Part shown: in pieces, positions 35,418 to 46,792 of the stretch
Position numbering within the stretch: the stretch's first letter is position 1
Layout of the letters: every line of letters starts with the position of its first letter
Source of the DNA: Argopecten irradians
Taxonomy: Eukaryota > Mollusca > Bivalvia > Pectinida > Pectinidae
DNA length: 64,000 nucleotides
Direction of reading: 5' to 3'
Assembly: GCF_041381155.1 (NCBI RefSeq)
Contig: NC_091144.1
Span: 38,405,033 to 38,469,032, forward strand
The notes under the pieces: model-generated
What the model was told of the DNA's origin: nothing
Databases searched by the model: none
What the model saw: only the letters and a program-made list of their open reading frames with translations
Made by a program: the position numbers and the translations under genes

Positions 35418-35440
35418 ATTTTTTTTTTTTTTTTTTTTCT
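35418..35440 (+). repeat. Poly-T tract
   Basis: A run of about 22 T's precedes a partial R1 element. Confidence 0.9.
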
Positions 35441-35479
35441 ATGAATTTTTTTAAGTCGGGTTAGTCACCTAAGTTTCCG

Positions 35480-35640
35480 GCTCCGGATTGCATTGCATGG
35501 CTACCCATGCAATACAGCCTCGTGACGTCATATAGCGTTAGCAACATTACTATTTACTCAGTACATTTTATTCAGACACTAGACTGGTTTTATTTTAAAA
35601 GATACAATCAACTACACACTGCATACATGGGAAGCCGTCC
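35480..35640 (+). repeat. R1 element, left part only
   Basis: GCATTGCATGGCTACCCATG, AATACAGCCTCGTGACGTCA and TTACTATTTACTCAGTACAT match the left part of R1. The palindromic right part is missing and an R5 end follows. Confidence 0.6.
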
Positions 35641-35690
35641 TTGCATGACCATAGCTGTTAATAGGACGTTAATTAATCAAACAAACAAAC
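35625..35690 (+). repeat. R5 repeat, terminal fragment
   Basis: GGAAGCCGTCCTTGCATGAC, then GCTGTTAATAGGACGTTAAT and a short (CAAA)n tail, the terminus seen also at 56,515-56,590. Confidence 0.6.
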
Positions 35691-36061
35691 AAACATTCAC
35701 ATATCTCGTTGATGTTTACTTGGAAAAAGACTACATTTAAATCATTTTTGATGCAATATATGTTAATATAATCTTTGAATTTGAATATCACAGCATTTCA
35801 AAATGATTTACATTATTGTTTATATAACAGTGCAACGAGTTTAACAAAACTTGTGACAAAACAAAATACAAATTCCTAAAAATTCTACAGTTTGATAGAG
35901 TTAGTAAATAAATATTTGTCTTCGCTTTTTTATATCGGGTAGACTACTTGTAGTTTTAAACACTGTTTTGTTTTGGAAATTACAGGGTCAGAAAAAGGAT
36001 AGGACTGTTCATTACCTAAAGAGTAGGACATGGAAATCCATATCCTAGTCCTATCAGATTA

Positions 36062-36240
36062 ACGCCTGTTCCGTCTTTGCATTCTACAGAGTTACCTCCC
36101 TTGCGGTTAGATGTCCATTGTGACGTCATTATTTTGTAAGTGAAACTCAAGTTGTTTTCTCTGAAAAGTATTCCGTCTTTGTATATTACAGAGTTAGCTC
36201 CCTTGTGGGTAGGTTTCGATTGTTACGTCATTTTTTTTAT
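36062..36240 (+). repeat. R2 elements, two nested partial copies
   Basis: CCGTCTTTGCATTCTACAGAG begins one copy and ATTCCGTCTTTGTATATTAC, about 100 bases later, begins another. Both have the TGACGTCAT-type interior. The open frame at 36,140-36,595 starts in this repeat and has no recognisable product. Confidence 0.6.
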
Positions 36241-36599
36241 AATTACACTTGCTAGGCTTGTTTACTATACGCAAGTACTAGCCGATTTTGTTTACCATAA
36301 CTGCATGGTAACATTGAACTTTGAACTTGCGTATGAAAATGTTCTATGCAACGTAAAGGGGCTACCTTTTGTTAAAGAAACACATGGCATTGTTTACATT
36401 TTGACACAACATTACGTGTATACTGTTGTTTTTCATAGAATTTGGGAAAAATGTAAACAATATATATATGTATTATACTTATATATGATACAAACATTTT
36501 TTAAATTACCAATGTATAAAGAAACGGGGAAAAAACCCGACCGGGCGACGTGCAGTGCTTTCATTGTTGTTAAAAATGATGGATGTCAAATGTAAACAT

Positions 36600-37200
36600 T
36601 ACCTCTGTGCCTGTGTTCGTCCTACGATCGAGTCCTTGGGGTGGACGGGCGTGAGACCCTCTGACAGAGGTCAGTTATAAACATATCCTCTTGTCTTTGT
36701 TCTGTTGACAGCTATGCGTCACCACAAATACATTGTATCCATCGAACACAAATGAAGTTGTTTCATTTATCGATGGTTATGGATCTAAGCGTAGATTATA
36801 TAATCACATGGCTCCCAAGGATGTAATATCGTCAAGTCAGACGACAATCTCAAACACATTGAGCTACTTGAACACTGGTGTTTTGACAACTTCGGCAAAC
36901 TCCAGTGTGTAAGCGTGCGTCAGCTTCGCCTCGCTGCACAATAACGGTCACCGAGTTCACACATGTGGCCGAGTACAAATACTTTACGTTATTACGCTAT
37001 ATATTAACTTTTAGTCGTCGCGGATGAATAATTTTATCTTACGTGAAGAGTCATCATTCGCTGTTCAATTGAGTAAGCTCCTACCACTTTTGACCGACTT
37101 CTATTGAATAATTACGTCACTTTCAAATGACGATTTTATTGCATAAAATATAAATAAAAAGTCGTGTGAGTGTAAATATAGGGATAGGATTTCGCTTTTA
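36600..37200. other. Intergenic between the PGRP genes
   Basis: No gene supported. A short inverted pair (ACCTCTGT with ACAGAGGT) lies at 36,600-36,672. Confidence 0.4.
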
Positions 37201-37339
37201 TGTTAACCATGCTTGTATGGAGCAATTCCTCTAAGAATATATTCAATATGGGGCGCTAACGCGTATTTAACATATAGGCATTCATTCTGGTGCGCAAAAT
37301 ATTTCGATCGTGTCCGACTAAATAAAAAAAAGGAAAAGG

Positions 37340-37845
37340 GGAAGTTACACAAGAATAATTTATATACGGTTTCTTCAATCTTTAATTTCCTTATTTCCAA
37401 AGAACATGATCGAATATGATTTATATAATCATGAGTTCACATTGCTGTCAGTATATATAGTCTCTAATATATAAGAAAGAGGGAAAGTTTATTCAATCTT
37501 TTATTTCCTTCTTTCCAAAGAACATGGTCGAATATGATTTATATAATCATGAGTTCACATTGCTGTCAGTATATATAGCCTCTAATACATAAGAATGAGG
37601 GTAAGTTACAAAAGAATTATTAATATACGGTTCTTCAATCTTTAATTTTCTTCTTTCCAAAGAACATGATCGAATATGATTTATAAAATCATGGGTTCAC
37701 ATTGCTGTCAGTATATATAGTCTCTAATACATAAGAAAGAGGGGAAGTTACACAAGAATTATAGATATACGGTTTCTTCAATCTTTCATTTTCTCCTTTC
37801 CAAAGAAGACATGGTCGAATATGAAAGGTTTATGAAATCATCGCG
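37340..37845. repeat. ~125-bp tandem array derived from the PGRP gene 2 3' end
   Basis: Four units repeat TTCTTCAATCTTTAATTT, CTTTCCAAAGAACATGRTCG, AATATGATTTATATAATCAT and TTCACATTGCTGTCAGTATA. The last (rightmost) unit runs into the end of the PGRP gene 2 coding sequence, where ATCATCGCGGCACATTGCTG encodes its final codons. So the array has grown out of the gene's stop-codon and 3' UTR region. Confidence 0.8.
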
Positions 37846-39526
37846 GCACATTGCTGTCAAAATGGGGCCATGTACTAATCTCGTCATAAAGTCTCTGTCC
37901 AGGGCAGACTGTTGGGTGAACCCTTCTATCGGCATCACGATGTCCATGTAAGGTGTAGTCTTCATTGATGTGTCCCTTATCGACTCCGCATTGGATCAGT
38001 GCTCTAGCTGCGTTGCGTGCGCGGGTAGAAGGTAGAGTCGTTTCAAAGTTTCCGATGAAGGAGACAGCGTAGCCTCGGCGGTTATAATTATATGTATGGG
38101 CTCCCTCGACTCCCCAGCCTCTTCCCTCATACACTTGCCCGTCTCCACCAATCAGAAAACTGTAGCCGATATCACTCCACTCTAAAACAATACAATTCTG
38201 CTGTATAATTACCCAAACGATTAAGAACTATTCTAGCTGAATGGTTATCATTTAGATGCGTGTTTATTAATTGGCATCCTCGATATTTCATGGGTTACTA
38301 TCACTATCGTTATATTCAATTATGCAATATGCTATAGCAAAACTGAAGGTTTTTTGTGCGACAACGCATGGACATTTATTTGGTCCTTTGATGTATATAA
38401 AATAGGGACACCAATGCTTAGAATTAATGTAAAAAAGTTAATGTAAAAAAATGTTTAAACGTACCATTTTATTGATATTTCAATGAATAATTTTTCCGAA
38501 TCAATACGCAACGTCAATGTCAATAATATGACGTCACGATAACGTAGGGGTTTCGAACCATTCACGGATTTTTATTTTTACAGTGGTATTCAAAAAAGCC
38601 AGACTCGGTATAAAGCAAAGAAGATTCATTATAGTAGTATGAAGAAAAACTATCTGCAAAACGGAAAGTCGGATTTAGTATGATAACAAATAAAAAATAG
38701 TTATATAGATGTTCCTCAACAAGTGACTGTTGTTTATCATGGTAATCAAACTCGAGTTTGTTAATTTTCAAATTTTGAAAAGACACGAGCTTTAGCGAGT
38801 GTCTTTTTAAAATTTGAAAATTAACTAACGAGAGTTTAGATAAACATGATAAACAACAGTCAAGCGTTGGGGAACTTATTTATCCCATAACTTAACTCTA
38901 TATTTATACCGTGGTGACCATTCTCTCGTCTTCATTCTGGGAAACTTACCACCATACAATGCGTAGTGATAACTTCCCGCCATAAAATATAGTGCATAAA
39001 TAGAGAGCCAATATTCTATTGTTTAACACTTTGAATAAGCAACTACCTGTTAAACAGTGAATACAATGATATTTAAAAGAAAACGCGCTGTGAAAAGTAG
39101 CCCGAAGTTGAGAGCCAAACGGAATCAAGAGATCTTGGAGTTGACCAATCAGAGGCGCCTGAGGTGTGTAAACATAAACGATAACCAACTGCTATGGGAT
39201 TTATCACATGGGTTTTCCATTGTGAACCATGCATAGTTATGGGATAAATTGCAGTGCATTATTTCTCTGTTAGATGTTACACTCCGAAATTTTATTCCCT
39301 AGTCTAATCCACCGATACCTACCTTTGTCGTTAATGTGGTAGTTTTGAATACCTCGAAGAATACTAGAACAACTGCTAACATCATCACATGTGTCGGTAG
39401 CTGTATGATGGACAAAGAACATGTTCACTGGATCAGACAGTCCACTTCTGGTTGTTGGACTTCTTGCGCCCCAATCGTCACGGCTAATCACATGTATGTT
39501 GTCGCAGATTCGATCCGAGGTCCCTC
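37838..39526 (-). CDS. Peptidoglycan recognition protein (PGRP gene 2), domain exons
   Basis: Minus-strand exons 39,526-39,323 (204 bases) and 38,181-37,838 (344 bases) join in phase 1, exactly as in PGRP gene 1, and have the same lengths as their counterparts. They encode NIHVISRDDWGARSP, MFFVHHTATD, NYHINDKEWSDIGYSFLIGG, VYEGRGWGVEGAHT and a GHRD...PTVCPGQRLYDEI end. Zinc-ligand histidines, the DIGYSF tyrosine and the TVC threonine/cysteine are kept. Between GHRD and the Cys, the loop is four residues longer than in gene 1 (ADRRVHPTVC against VGTTEC). No Cys-rich modules or signal exon were found upstream to about 43 kb, so the N-terminus is missing from this model. It is a tandem paralogue, probably a secreted amidase or receptor. 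Confidence 0.82.
38695..38860. repeat. Strong palindrome (~75-bp arms), MITE-like
   Basis: TTGTTTATCATG, CTCGAGTTTGTTAATTTTC, AAATTTTGAAAAGACACGAG and CTTTAGCGAGTGTCTTTTTA form two near-complementary arms ending in CATGATAAACAA. It lies in the intron of PGRP gene 2. Related CACGAGC/GCGAGT words are seen in 34,260-34,300. Confidence 0.75.
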
Positions 39527-39539
39527 CTGAAACACAGGT

Positions 39540-42500
39540 TATATAGTTGTATTACTTGTATCACACATTTGATGTAGTGTTACCTCAAGCTACGTAGCAG
39601 TTAGTGTCATAAGCAATTCACGCCATCTTGTAGGATAGTCATTTAGCAAGAACGCTTGAATCAGACGCTTCATTCGTGTGTTACAAGTATTGCGCGTCAA
39701 GTATTATTAAAACGAATTACGGAAACAGACTTGAATATGTCCGGACTCGGACACAGTGCTTGCATCTTAGAATTCAGTGTAGAACGAGCATTTGTGGTAA
39801 AAGTATTCTGAATTTTCTAGAAATTAATCAGGCATTTTAATGAAATCTTGTTCAATTTACATGTGGAGCAAATATATTTGTAGTAGTATACCATGTCCGA
39901 GACATTACTACTATATTTCTTAATTAGAACACCGTTGTGTAACAATAAATATCAGACAAATCATGTCTCTGCTCAGGCCCAACATCAGGTCTGTACGACT
40001 ATTGCCAAGAACTTACTGGGCGGAATAAAACTAACACCCCGAATTCAAAACTGGTAGTCGATTATTTTGACTTGTCCTAATGCGGAATGCCAGTACACAC
40101 TAAAAGCGGAATGAAAACGGACCATAAAAAACACAGAAACAAATGAGATAAAGTTCAATATGTTATTGGTCTTTTTTAGCAATCTCTTCATAAAATCCTT
40201 TTTTTATTTTGTTGGTATCAAAAGTATAATTAAACTGTTCGTCTGTACTAGACCTGGCTTTAACTTTGCACTAACACAAACTCGCAAATTATGAAATGGC
40301 TTCCAACAGAACAATTAACATTTCTAAGCAATATAATCACATCATTATCTAATTTCCATATTTTTTTCTAGCCAAATAGTTAAGCTTCTGCGTAGCCCGA
40401 TTAGCTTTTTGGGAAGAACTTGTTTAGTAAATTAGAGTTAATCCCTCTTGGACGACACCGGTGTGTAAGATGTTTATAATATAAACATCACAAGTTGTCG
40501 TTTAACCACAAAACAATATCATAACAATTCACACATTTGTTTCACAATATTATATTATTCCAGAAAATTATCGGTTAACTCTGAATATGGTTGTGCGGTT
40601 CCTTGTTATACAAAGTCAGAATTTCACGAAAACTTGTATAGGTAGTTAGCAGATTGATCCGTTATCAAATGTGCAATCGGCATGTTAATTCAAGAATTCA
40701 CACACGAACCTGCCCAGACATAGATTTTGGCAGATAATCCATTTAAAAGCATTGGAAATGTTAACAGAACCCTTATCGAGAACATGTAAAATCGTTAGTA
40801 CATGTAGGTCAATATTTAGATAGACACCTTCAGTTCTGAGTATAGACGCACTACATGCGTACAATTTACTCGGAGTTCGTCTCAAACGTACATGTATACC
40901 CCAAACGTATTATCAATTTCATGTGAATTAGAAGTATTCCACTACTGATACAATTAGTGAAGAACTACAATATCAATGGTTTTATAAATACTAAGTTTCT
41001 TGTAATCAAATAACATTACAGTTCTTCACTACGCTGAGAACTGGATATCGACTCCCGCATACTCCCACATACTCCCCCATATTCCCACATACTCCCGCAT
41101 ACACCCGCATATTTCCACATACCTCCGCATACTCCCACAGAATGAGGAGACAACATGAAAAACAAGCATTTAGAATATAACTGTACATAACCAACTAAAA
41201 TGTTACCAATTCTTGAGACAAAAAATGAAATAAAAAAAGAAGAAAATAATTTTCAAAACTACAAAGTGACAATTAACATCATAACATAATTATTCTTTTA
41301 TTATTTGTTCCATAAGATAAAACACTATAGTCTGTAACTAAATTGTTCCGATGACAGTATAACGCAAGAACCTACTGGCATGCATATCAAGCCACTGCAA
41401 CATCGCAAATGGTGCGAAATCATAGGTTTCGCAGACGCGGCACATAAGGCATGTGGCACTGCATGGACACAGAAAATCAACGTTCAAATTGGAATTTTAG
41501 ATTTATTTTTTAAATTGAAAGTTTTATCGTCATAATGCATGGTGGTAACATATGTATTTTAGTATGCTAGACAGTTATCAAATCAAAACATGCAATTGTT
41601 GTTTTGCTCAGTGACTATCTGGTTTGTCGGATCGGTTCGTGTACAAAGTTGCAAGTAGAAATTTCTTTGTTTGACTATATGAGGAGTTATTATATATGTC
41701 CACTTTACGTTACGCTCTCTGTTTTAGGTCTTCTTGAAATAGAAAAGAAAAGAAAAAAGCAGAGCTTCGCACATTCGATGCTATGCCATGCCCAACCGCT
41801 GACAAAGAAAAGCATTGATCAAAGTACGCCACAAAAAAAAAAGAAAAAAAAAGATGGAAACACCGAGTCAATATGCTATATACTGAATGTCACGTGATCA
41901 TGTATTAGCCAATGAAAATAGTGAAAAATCAGAGCATATCAAATATTTATCAATAATCTACATACCAACAATTAAGGAGAAACCCATAGTCACCACCAGC
42001 AACAACTTTGGAAACGACATCATCATCTTGTTCATCGAGACGTTCTGGTGAGAAACACTTCCACAAATGTTCTCCGTCTGTGGCCGGGCTATTATATAAA
42101 AATCTGTTTCGGAAAATCCCCCCCCCCTTTCCAAGTGTTGGTCGTTTGCCAGTTACAAGAGATGACAATAGGGAAGAAAACAAACTGAGAATGTTTACTT
42201 CTCAATACGTGACGAAACCGTAAACAAATCCTTTCTTTCTCGCTTTGAAGTGTTGGTCTCTTGCCAGTTACTTGAGATGAGAACTAGGAAGAAAACAAGC
42301 TTGGAATCACGTAGTTTGAAGTGGTGACCCCGCGCAATTACAATATGTCAGTCACACAATAAATCGACGAGGCGGTTGGACAGGAATCGGATGTCTAAAG
42401 TTTTCAAACTTAATGGGTCTAATGGGTCAAGAGCTGGCCTATAGACGCCAATTTTTCAAACTTGAAACTGTCTAACTTTACTCCCTTTCCTGATTAGGGA

Positions 42501-42900
42501 AACATATGTACAAAATTACTTACATCTTGACATCCTGATACACATTGTGATTTCACATTATAATATTTTCAAATTCTAAGTGCACTTAAGTTATAGTTAT
42601 ATAAAGTAAGTATTTATACCGATAATTCTGCGTCGTAAGTTAAGGAAACTTATAAACTAAAAAAATGTTAATTTTCATAACGCGGGTCATCGTATGTTTC
42701 CCGCCGTCGTCCTTAATACCGCCCAGTAGTAGACTATCACTGCGCCACACAGCAAATTAGCGATTACGCAGGAAATTTTGCATGTTTGGTATTGTAACGT
42801 CATCTTATGCCATTGATATATATTTTCTGATGTGATTAATGTTTTTTTAAGAAACCTTTATGTTTTGCTCCGGAAAGGTAGTGGGCCTTCAAAGTGCCAA
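39540..42900. other. Intergenic upstream of PGRP gene 2
   Basis: No coding exon supported. It contains the CATACTCCC minisatellite at 41,050-41,140 and A-rich tracts near 41,225 and 41,830. A good GTAAGT donor on the minus strand at about 40,014 could belong to an unlocated 5' exon, but no ATG with a signal peptide precedes it. Confidence 0.4.
41050..41142 (+). repeat. CATACTCCCA minisatellite
   Basis: About nine ten-base units of CATACTCCCR type (also CATATTCCCA, CATACACCCG, CATATTTCCA) in tandem. Confidence 0.85.
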
Positions 42901-43150
42901 TGTTGGTGGTATTCATTAATTCATTAAACTTTCAAAAGTAACTTTCTATAGAAGAAGACCTATCTAGATATATAATGGACATTTAAGCAAGTAATGGAAT
43001 TCGTCACCTATGTCTTGAGTAGTACAGTGCGGACATTTTCTTTCTTCAAACCTAATATTTTGCAATCTAACAATTTCCAGGTTCTCCCTTTTCCACTTTT
43101 TTGCTCCGGACGCTGGCAAATAGAAAAAAATCAAATCATTATACAATTTG
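42900..43150 (-). pseudogene. LINE C-terminal zinc-knuckle fragment
   Basis: The minus strand reads ERKCPHCTTQDIGDEFHYLL followed by KCPLY (near 42,975-43,040). This is the CxxC...(E/D)DExHxLxxCPxY tail typical of many molluscan non-LTR retrotransposon polyproteins. Only about 60 codons are recognisable, so it is a small decayed fragment. Confidence 0.6.
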
Positions 43151-43659
43151 GAGGGTCGATGGGTCGATGAAGATTAACTTAATAATATAAGTTTAATAGA
43201 AAATAAGAATAAAAATAGTAACCCATAATTACCAACCAAATTATAATTCATTCCAATGTATAAAGATTCTGGCAACATCTGATAAAACGTCCTGATGATC
43301 TTTAAATTACCGCTTTCAGTTATAGAAATTATTGTAGATTGCGAAAGTGACAAATACTTTGCATACTAGAATTTTTTTTTCGTTTAAATTTTTGTTTCCG
43401 TATATTTTCCAGCTAGGATAGCAGTAAATGGCTAGATAAAAGGAGATAAACGAAAATGACCAACAATGCCTGAAAATACATAACGTTTTACCTTTAACGC
43501 ATGTTCTATTCTACAAACTCGCTAAATGTAGGGTAGGGTTTTATACTGAAAGTAAGAATGTCAGTAAGTTTATAAACGGCATGATATTCATTTGTACTTA
43601 CAAATCACAGAAAAATCGGATGTTACATTTTTTATTCGTAGCAGAAATTACATTTTCTC

Positions 43660-44125
43660 TTATACCTACACGTGTAATACTGGTTGGTCTCGGGCAATAC
43701 ATGTCGCCTGAGGCTGACGGTATTGTATGGCTACTCGTACAATATAGCTTCGAGACGTCACAACGTCAACAAAGTTACTATTTTCTCGGCACATTTTTTT
43801 CCCAGAAACTAAGCTATGTGAACTTTAAAAGATGCAAACAACGAGATTTTCATTGCAATATCACATAATTTTCATGTATTGAGAATTTACTTGCTGTCGC
43901 GGTATTTTTTTCGAATTTAATATAAAATACTGGATATATAATTATAGTAGTAAAATTGCAATAAAACGTCGAGGTATGAGAGAGAAATACTCTTTCATAT
44001 GTGGATATGAAGGATAGGGAATTTCTACCTTCGGGATCACAAAATGTTGTAAAACCCGTGGCTACAACGTTTTGTGACCTTCGGGTAGAATAATCCTATC
44101 CATTATATCCACATTTGAATAATCT
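43660..44125 (+). repeat. R1 palindromic element, near full
   Basis: Left part TACACGTGTAATACTGGTTG, GGGCAATACATGTCGCCTG and ACGTCACAACGTCAACAAAG; right part TTTCATATGTGGATATGAAG, ACCTTCGGGATCACAAAATG and the inverse ACGTTTTGTGACCTTCGGGT, ending ATATCCACATTTGAA. About 465 bases with no coding capacity. Confidence 0.75.
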
Positions 44126-45220
44126 TACAATAAGCATCTCCACTTTCATAGCCAATAGAAATACATATATATGATGTATAAGCATATTTAAATATTTGCC
44201 TATGGATTTATTTGCGGATGTACTATCCGCTATGATATTTTTTTCTGATTCAAACTCAGTACAATGGTTACAATTTTCATAATAAGACCTATATCTGCAG
44301 GGTTACTTAACGCGATGGTTGTTGTTATCTGAACGATGCCCTATATTTCAAAGATGTCCCTTTTCGGGCGTATAAATTTCTTATTACATGTAACATGTTG
44401 ATTAATGATTGTTACGCCGTTAGATAGTTGGTAGCATGTCAGATATCATCCATGTGTATTTTGTTTTACCTATCCGCACCGCCAACTTCTTTATTTCATG
44501 CAATTTGTACGTTATCGCAAAGCAATTCTCTACATAATCATACACAGATGCCACACGAAATATTTTCAAAGTAGAGCCAAATGTCAAAACAAAATATCAA
44601 ATTTATGATGGAAAGCCTCAAAAAACTAATTCAGTTTGAATATGGATAGTATTATTTATTACGTGTATAAATGTGAGTATTTTGGGTACTTTTAGCTGTT
44701 ACCTTATCGACACTTTTTATTCATCGAAATAGTTACATTTTTTTAGTTTTCAATTTCAAAATAAAACTCATGATAACTATTAACATTGATTAAGTTTGAA
44801 GTAATCCTTTTAAATAAAGTACACAAAACCGGGGTTTCTTTATTGCTATACATGTATCGACGTTATAATAACGAGATTGTAATATAGCTTATACAATTGA
44901 CTCCATTCTGGTATACAGTTCTAATAATCTCACCCGCTGATATCGTCCTTGGTGTTATCTGCTCAAGGTCACGTTTGTGGGAGGTTTTCGGCCGGTTGTC
45001 TTCAGCGCCGTGTTTACAATTTTAAAAACAACACCGTGTGAATTTTGATAGATACATTCAAACACTGTCATGGCGTTAATAATTGTTGAACTCCCGATCA
45101 TCAATGGAGAATGGAATTAGACACTTATATGACCGTATCTTTAAAGCGTATGTCTATGTTAAGATTTTTGTTACATAACTCAACCAGTATAATATTAGGC
45201 CGTATCCAAAAAAAATCTTT
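44126..45220. other. Intergenic, no gene seen
   Basis: AT-rich; no family motif, repeat boundary or splice-consistent exon recognised. Confidence 0.4.
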
Positions 45221-45223
45221 CTA

Positions 45224-45590
45224 CGAAATATGAAGTGTCTTAAAAATGCTCCACCGCTGAAAAATGGTAAAAAAGGAACAGACGATTTAGTTTTCTTCTT
45301 CAGTTACAAAAGTTACTTACTTTGCACCATTAAAACCATTGAAAAGTTTGAGCTTCTAATTTTACTTCAAGTTAAAAATATGAACAATATTTAATTGCAT
45401 CCCGAAAAAAATCCATATACTATATGGAATTAAGTACTGATTGTGCATGCAACAAACACGAAACGAATTATTTCATATTTTTTGTGTTAATTAGACATAA
45501 ATATACACGCTAAAACATGTAAACATGTTGTTCAAATAATGAATATAATTTATGCTCTGTCGGTGGTGGAGCATCTTTAAACTTATGAAG
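45224..45590. repeat. R3 element, full length with terminal inverted repeats
   Basis: The left end contains AATGCTCCACCGCTGAAAAA and the right end CTGTCGGTGGTGGAGCATCTT, its inverse. The interior shares ACTTACTTTGCACCATT, AAAATTAGAAGCTC (inverse), CATCCCGAAAAAAAT and GTTAATTAGACATA with 51,540-51,935. About 367 bases, no ORF: a non-autonomous DNA element. Confidence 0.8.
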
Positions 45591-45884
45591 AGCTAAAACC
45601 ATTGACTTTTATCCTAGATTTACATTGAAATGTTGTGTTGTGATAGTTTCCTCAATATGAAATATCAACTCAATTGCGTTTAATTAAACGTTTGTATTTT
45701 TTTTTTGTTTTTTTTGTTTTTTTGCAAAAACAATTACAACATGATCGGGCACAAGTAAACACAACTTATAAATCCCTTTCCCACTATTCTGACGTAAATC
45801 CAATATTGAAAAAAATATTAAAATATTATTTCAAAAACGGCAAATAATAGGTAATCATTTGTATACTTATCTATCTTGGCCCGG

Positions 45885-46130
45885 TTAAGAGGGCACTATT
45901 ATCTCATAATAATTTTGAGGGATGACGATATTGAGGGGACAATTATATAGTGACCTCTCAATCTGGCAATAAATGGGTTTCAGTACATCCCCCTCACATG
46001 TGTATGACCCCTTTTCATTTGATTGTAATACAAACACTTCAAGGGATATTATTCCCATCTTAGTTACCTCCCTTGCGAACAACCATCTTGAATTGAAATC
46101 CATACTGCGCATAATTTTTACGTGACATTG
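45885..46130 (-). repeat. Possible short interspersed element
   Basis: The open frame 46,112-45,885 contains GGAGGTAACTAAGATGGGAA and GATTGAGAGGTCACTATATA words. I read it as a repeat unit and not a gene, because the frame has no recognisable domain and the text is rich in inverted TGAGGGG/CCCCTCA pairs. Only one copy is in this window. Confidence 0.3.
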
Positions 46131-46247
46131 AAGAAAATAACGCCAGTAACGTTATTTTCAAATGGATATTGCATATAGCAAATTAATTAAAAAAAAAATA
46201 AAACTAAACATATGAAGAAGACAATCCAGTAAACACAACTAGTTAAT

Positions 46248-46330
46248 AAGTCGAAATTTCGATTTAGAAAGTCGAAATTTTGCATTAGTAAGCCGAAATT
46301 TCGAGTTTAAAAGCCGAAATTTCGAGTTAG
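46248..46330 (+). repeat. Tandem repeat, ~21 bp x 4
   Basis: AAGTCGAAATTTCGATTTAG and variants (AAGCCGAAATTTCGAGTT) repeat four times; each unit contains the palindrome CGAAATTTCG. Confidence 0.85.
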
Positions 46331-46748
46331 TATCGTGTAACTAACATAAAAAAACTGATTTATTTTTATACACTTGGTTCTAATCCTTTCGGGTTTCATG
46401 AAGATAGAAGTTTATATCAATATAGAAATAGTGAATTGTCACCCGTAGAAAAGCAACACTTGTTTCCTTCCCTATCCACAGTCTTGTCGGCATCTTGACG
46501 TCTTGATCGAAACGCACCGTTATATTTACGCCATGTAATTATAGAATATTGACGTCAAAATAGATTCACGCTCAATCTAACACCTCTTCAATAGTTCATG
46601 CTTCACTGGACACTATTGCAAATGATACCCAAGCGAAGAGGCAATCAGAATTCAGTACCATGTCACGTGATGTACTAAATAGATATATGTCTTGATCAAA
46701 TTGAATAAACAAAAGAAAAACTCCAAAAGAGGAACAAGTGTAAATGTC

Positions 46749-46754
46749 TTTATT
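46749..46754 (-). terminator. Polyadenylation signal of the C1q gene
   Basis: AATAAA on the minus strand, about 39 bases after the C1q stop codon. Confidence 0.6.
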
Positions 46755-46792
46755 TGTGTATTCATTTAATCGTAGATTGGCTGAAGAAAAAA

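Noticed and set aside
36140-36595. 151-codon open frame on the plus strand
   Set aside because: It starts inside an R2 repeat, has no recognised domain and an AT-driven composition (many Tyr/Phe/Ile), typical of chance.
41050-41142. A CRISPR-like array of short repeats
   Set aside because: The units are contiguous ten-base repeats with no unique spacers; the DNA is clearly eukaryotic.
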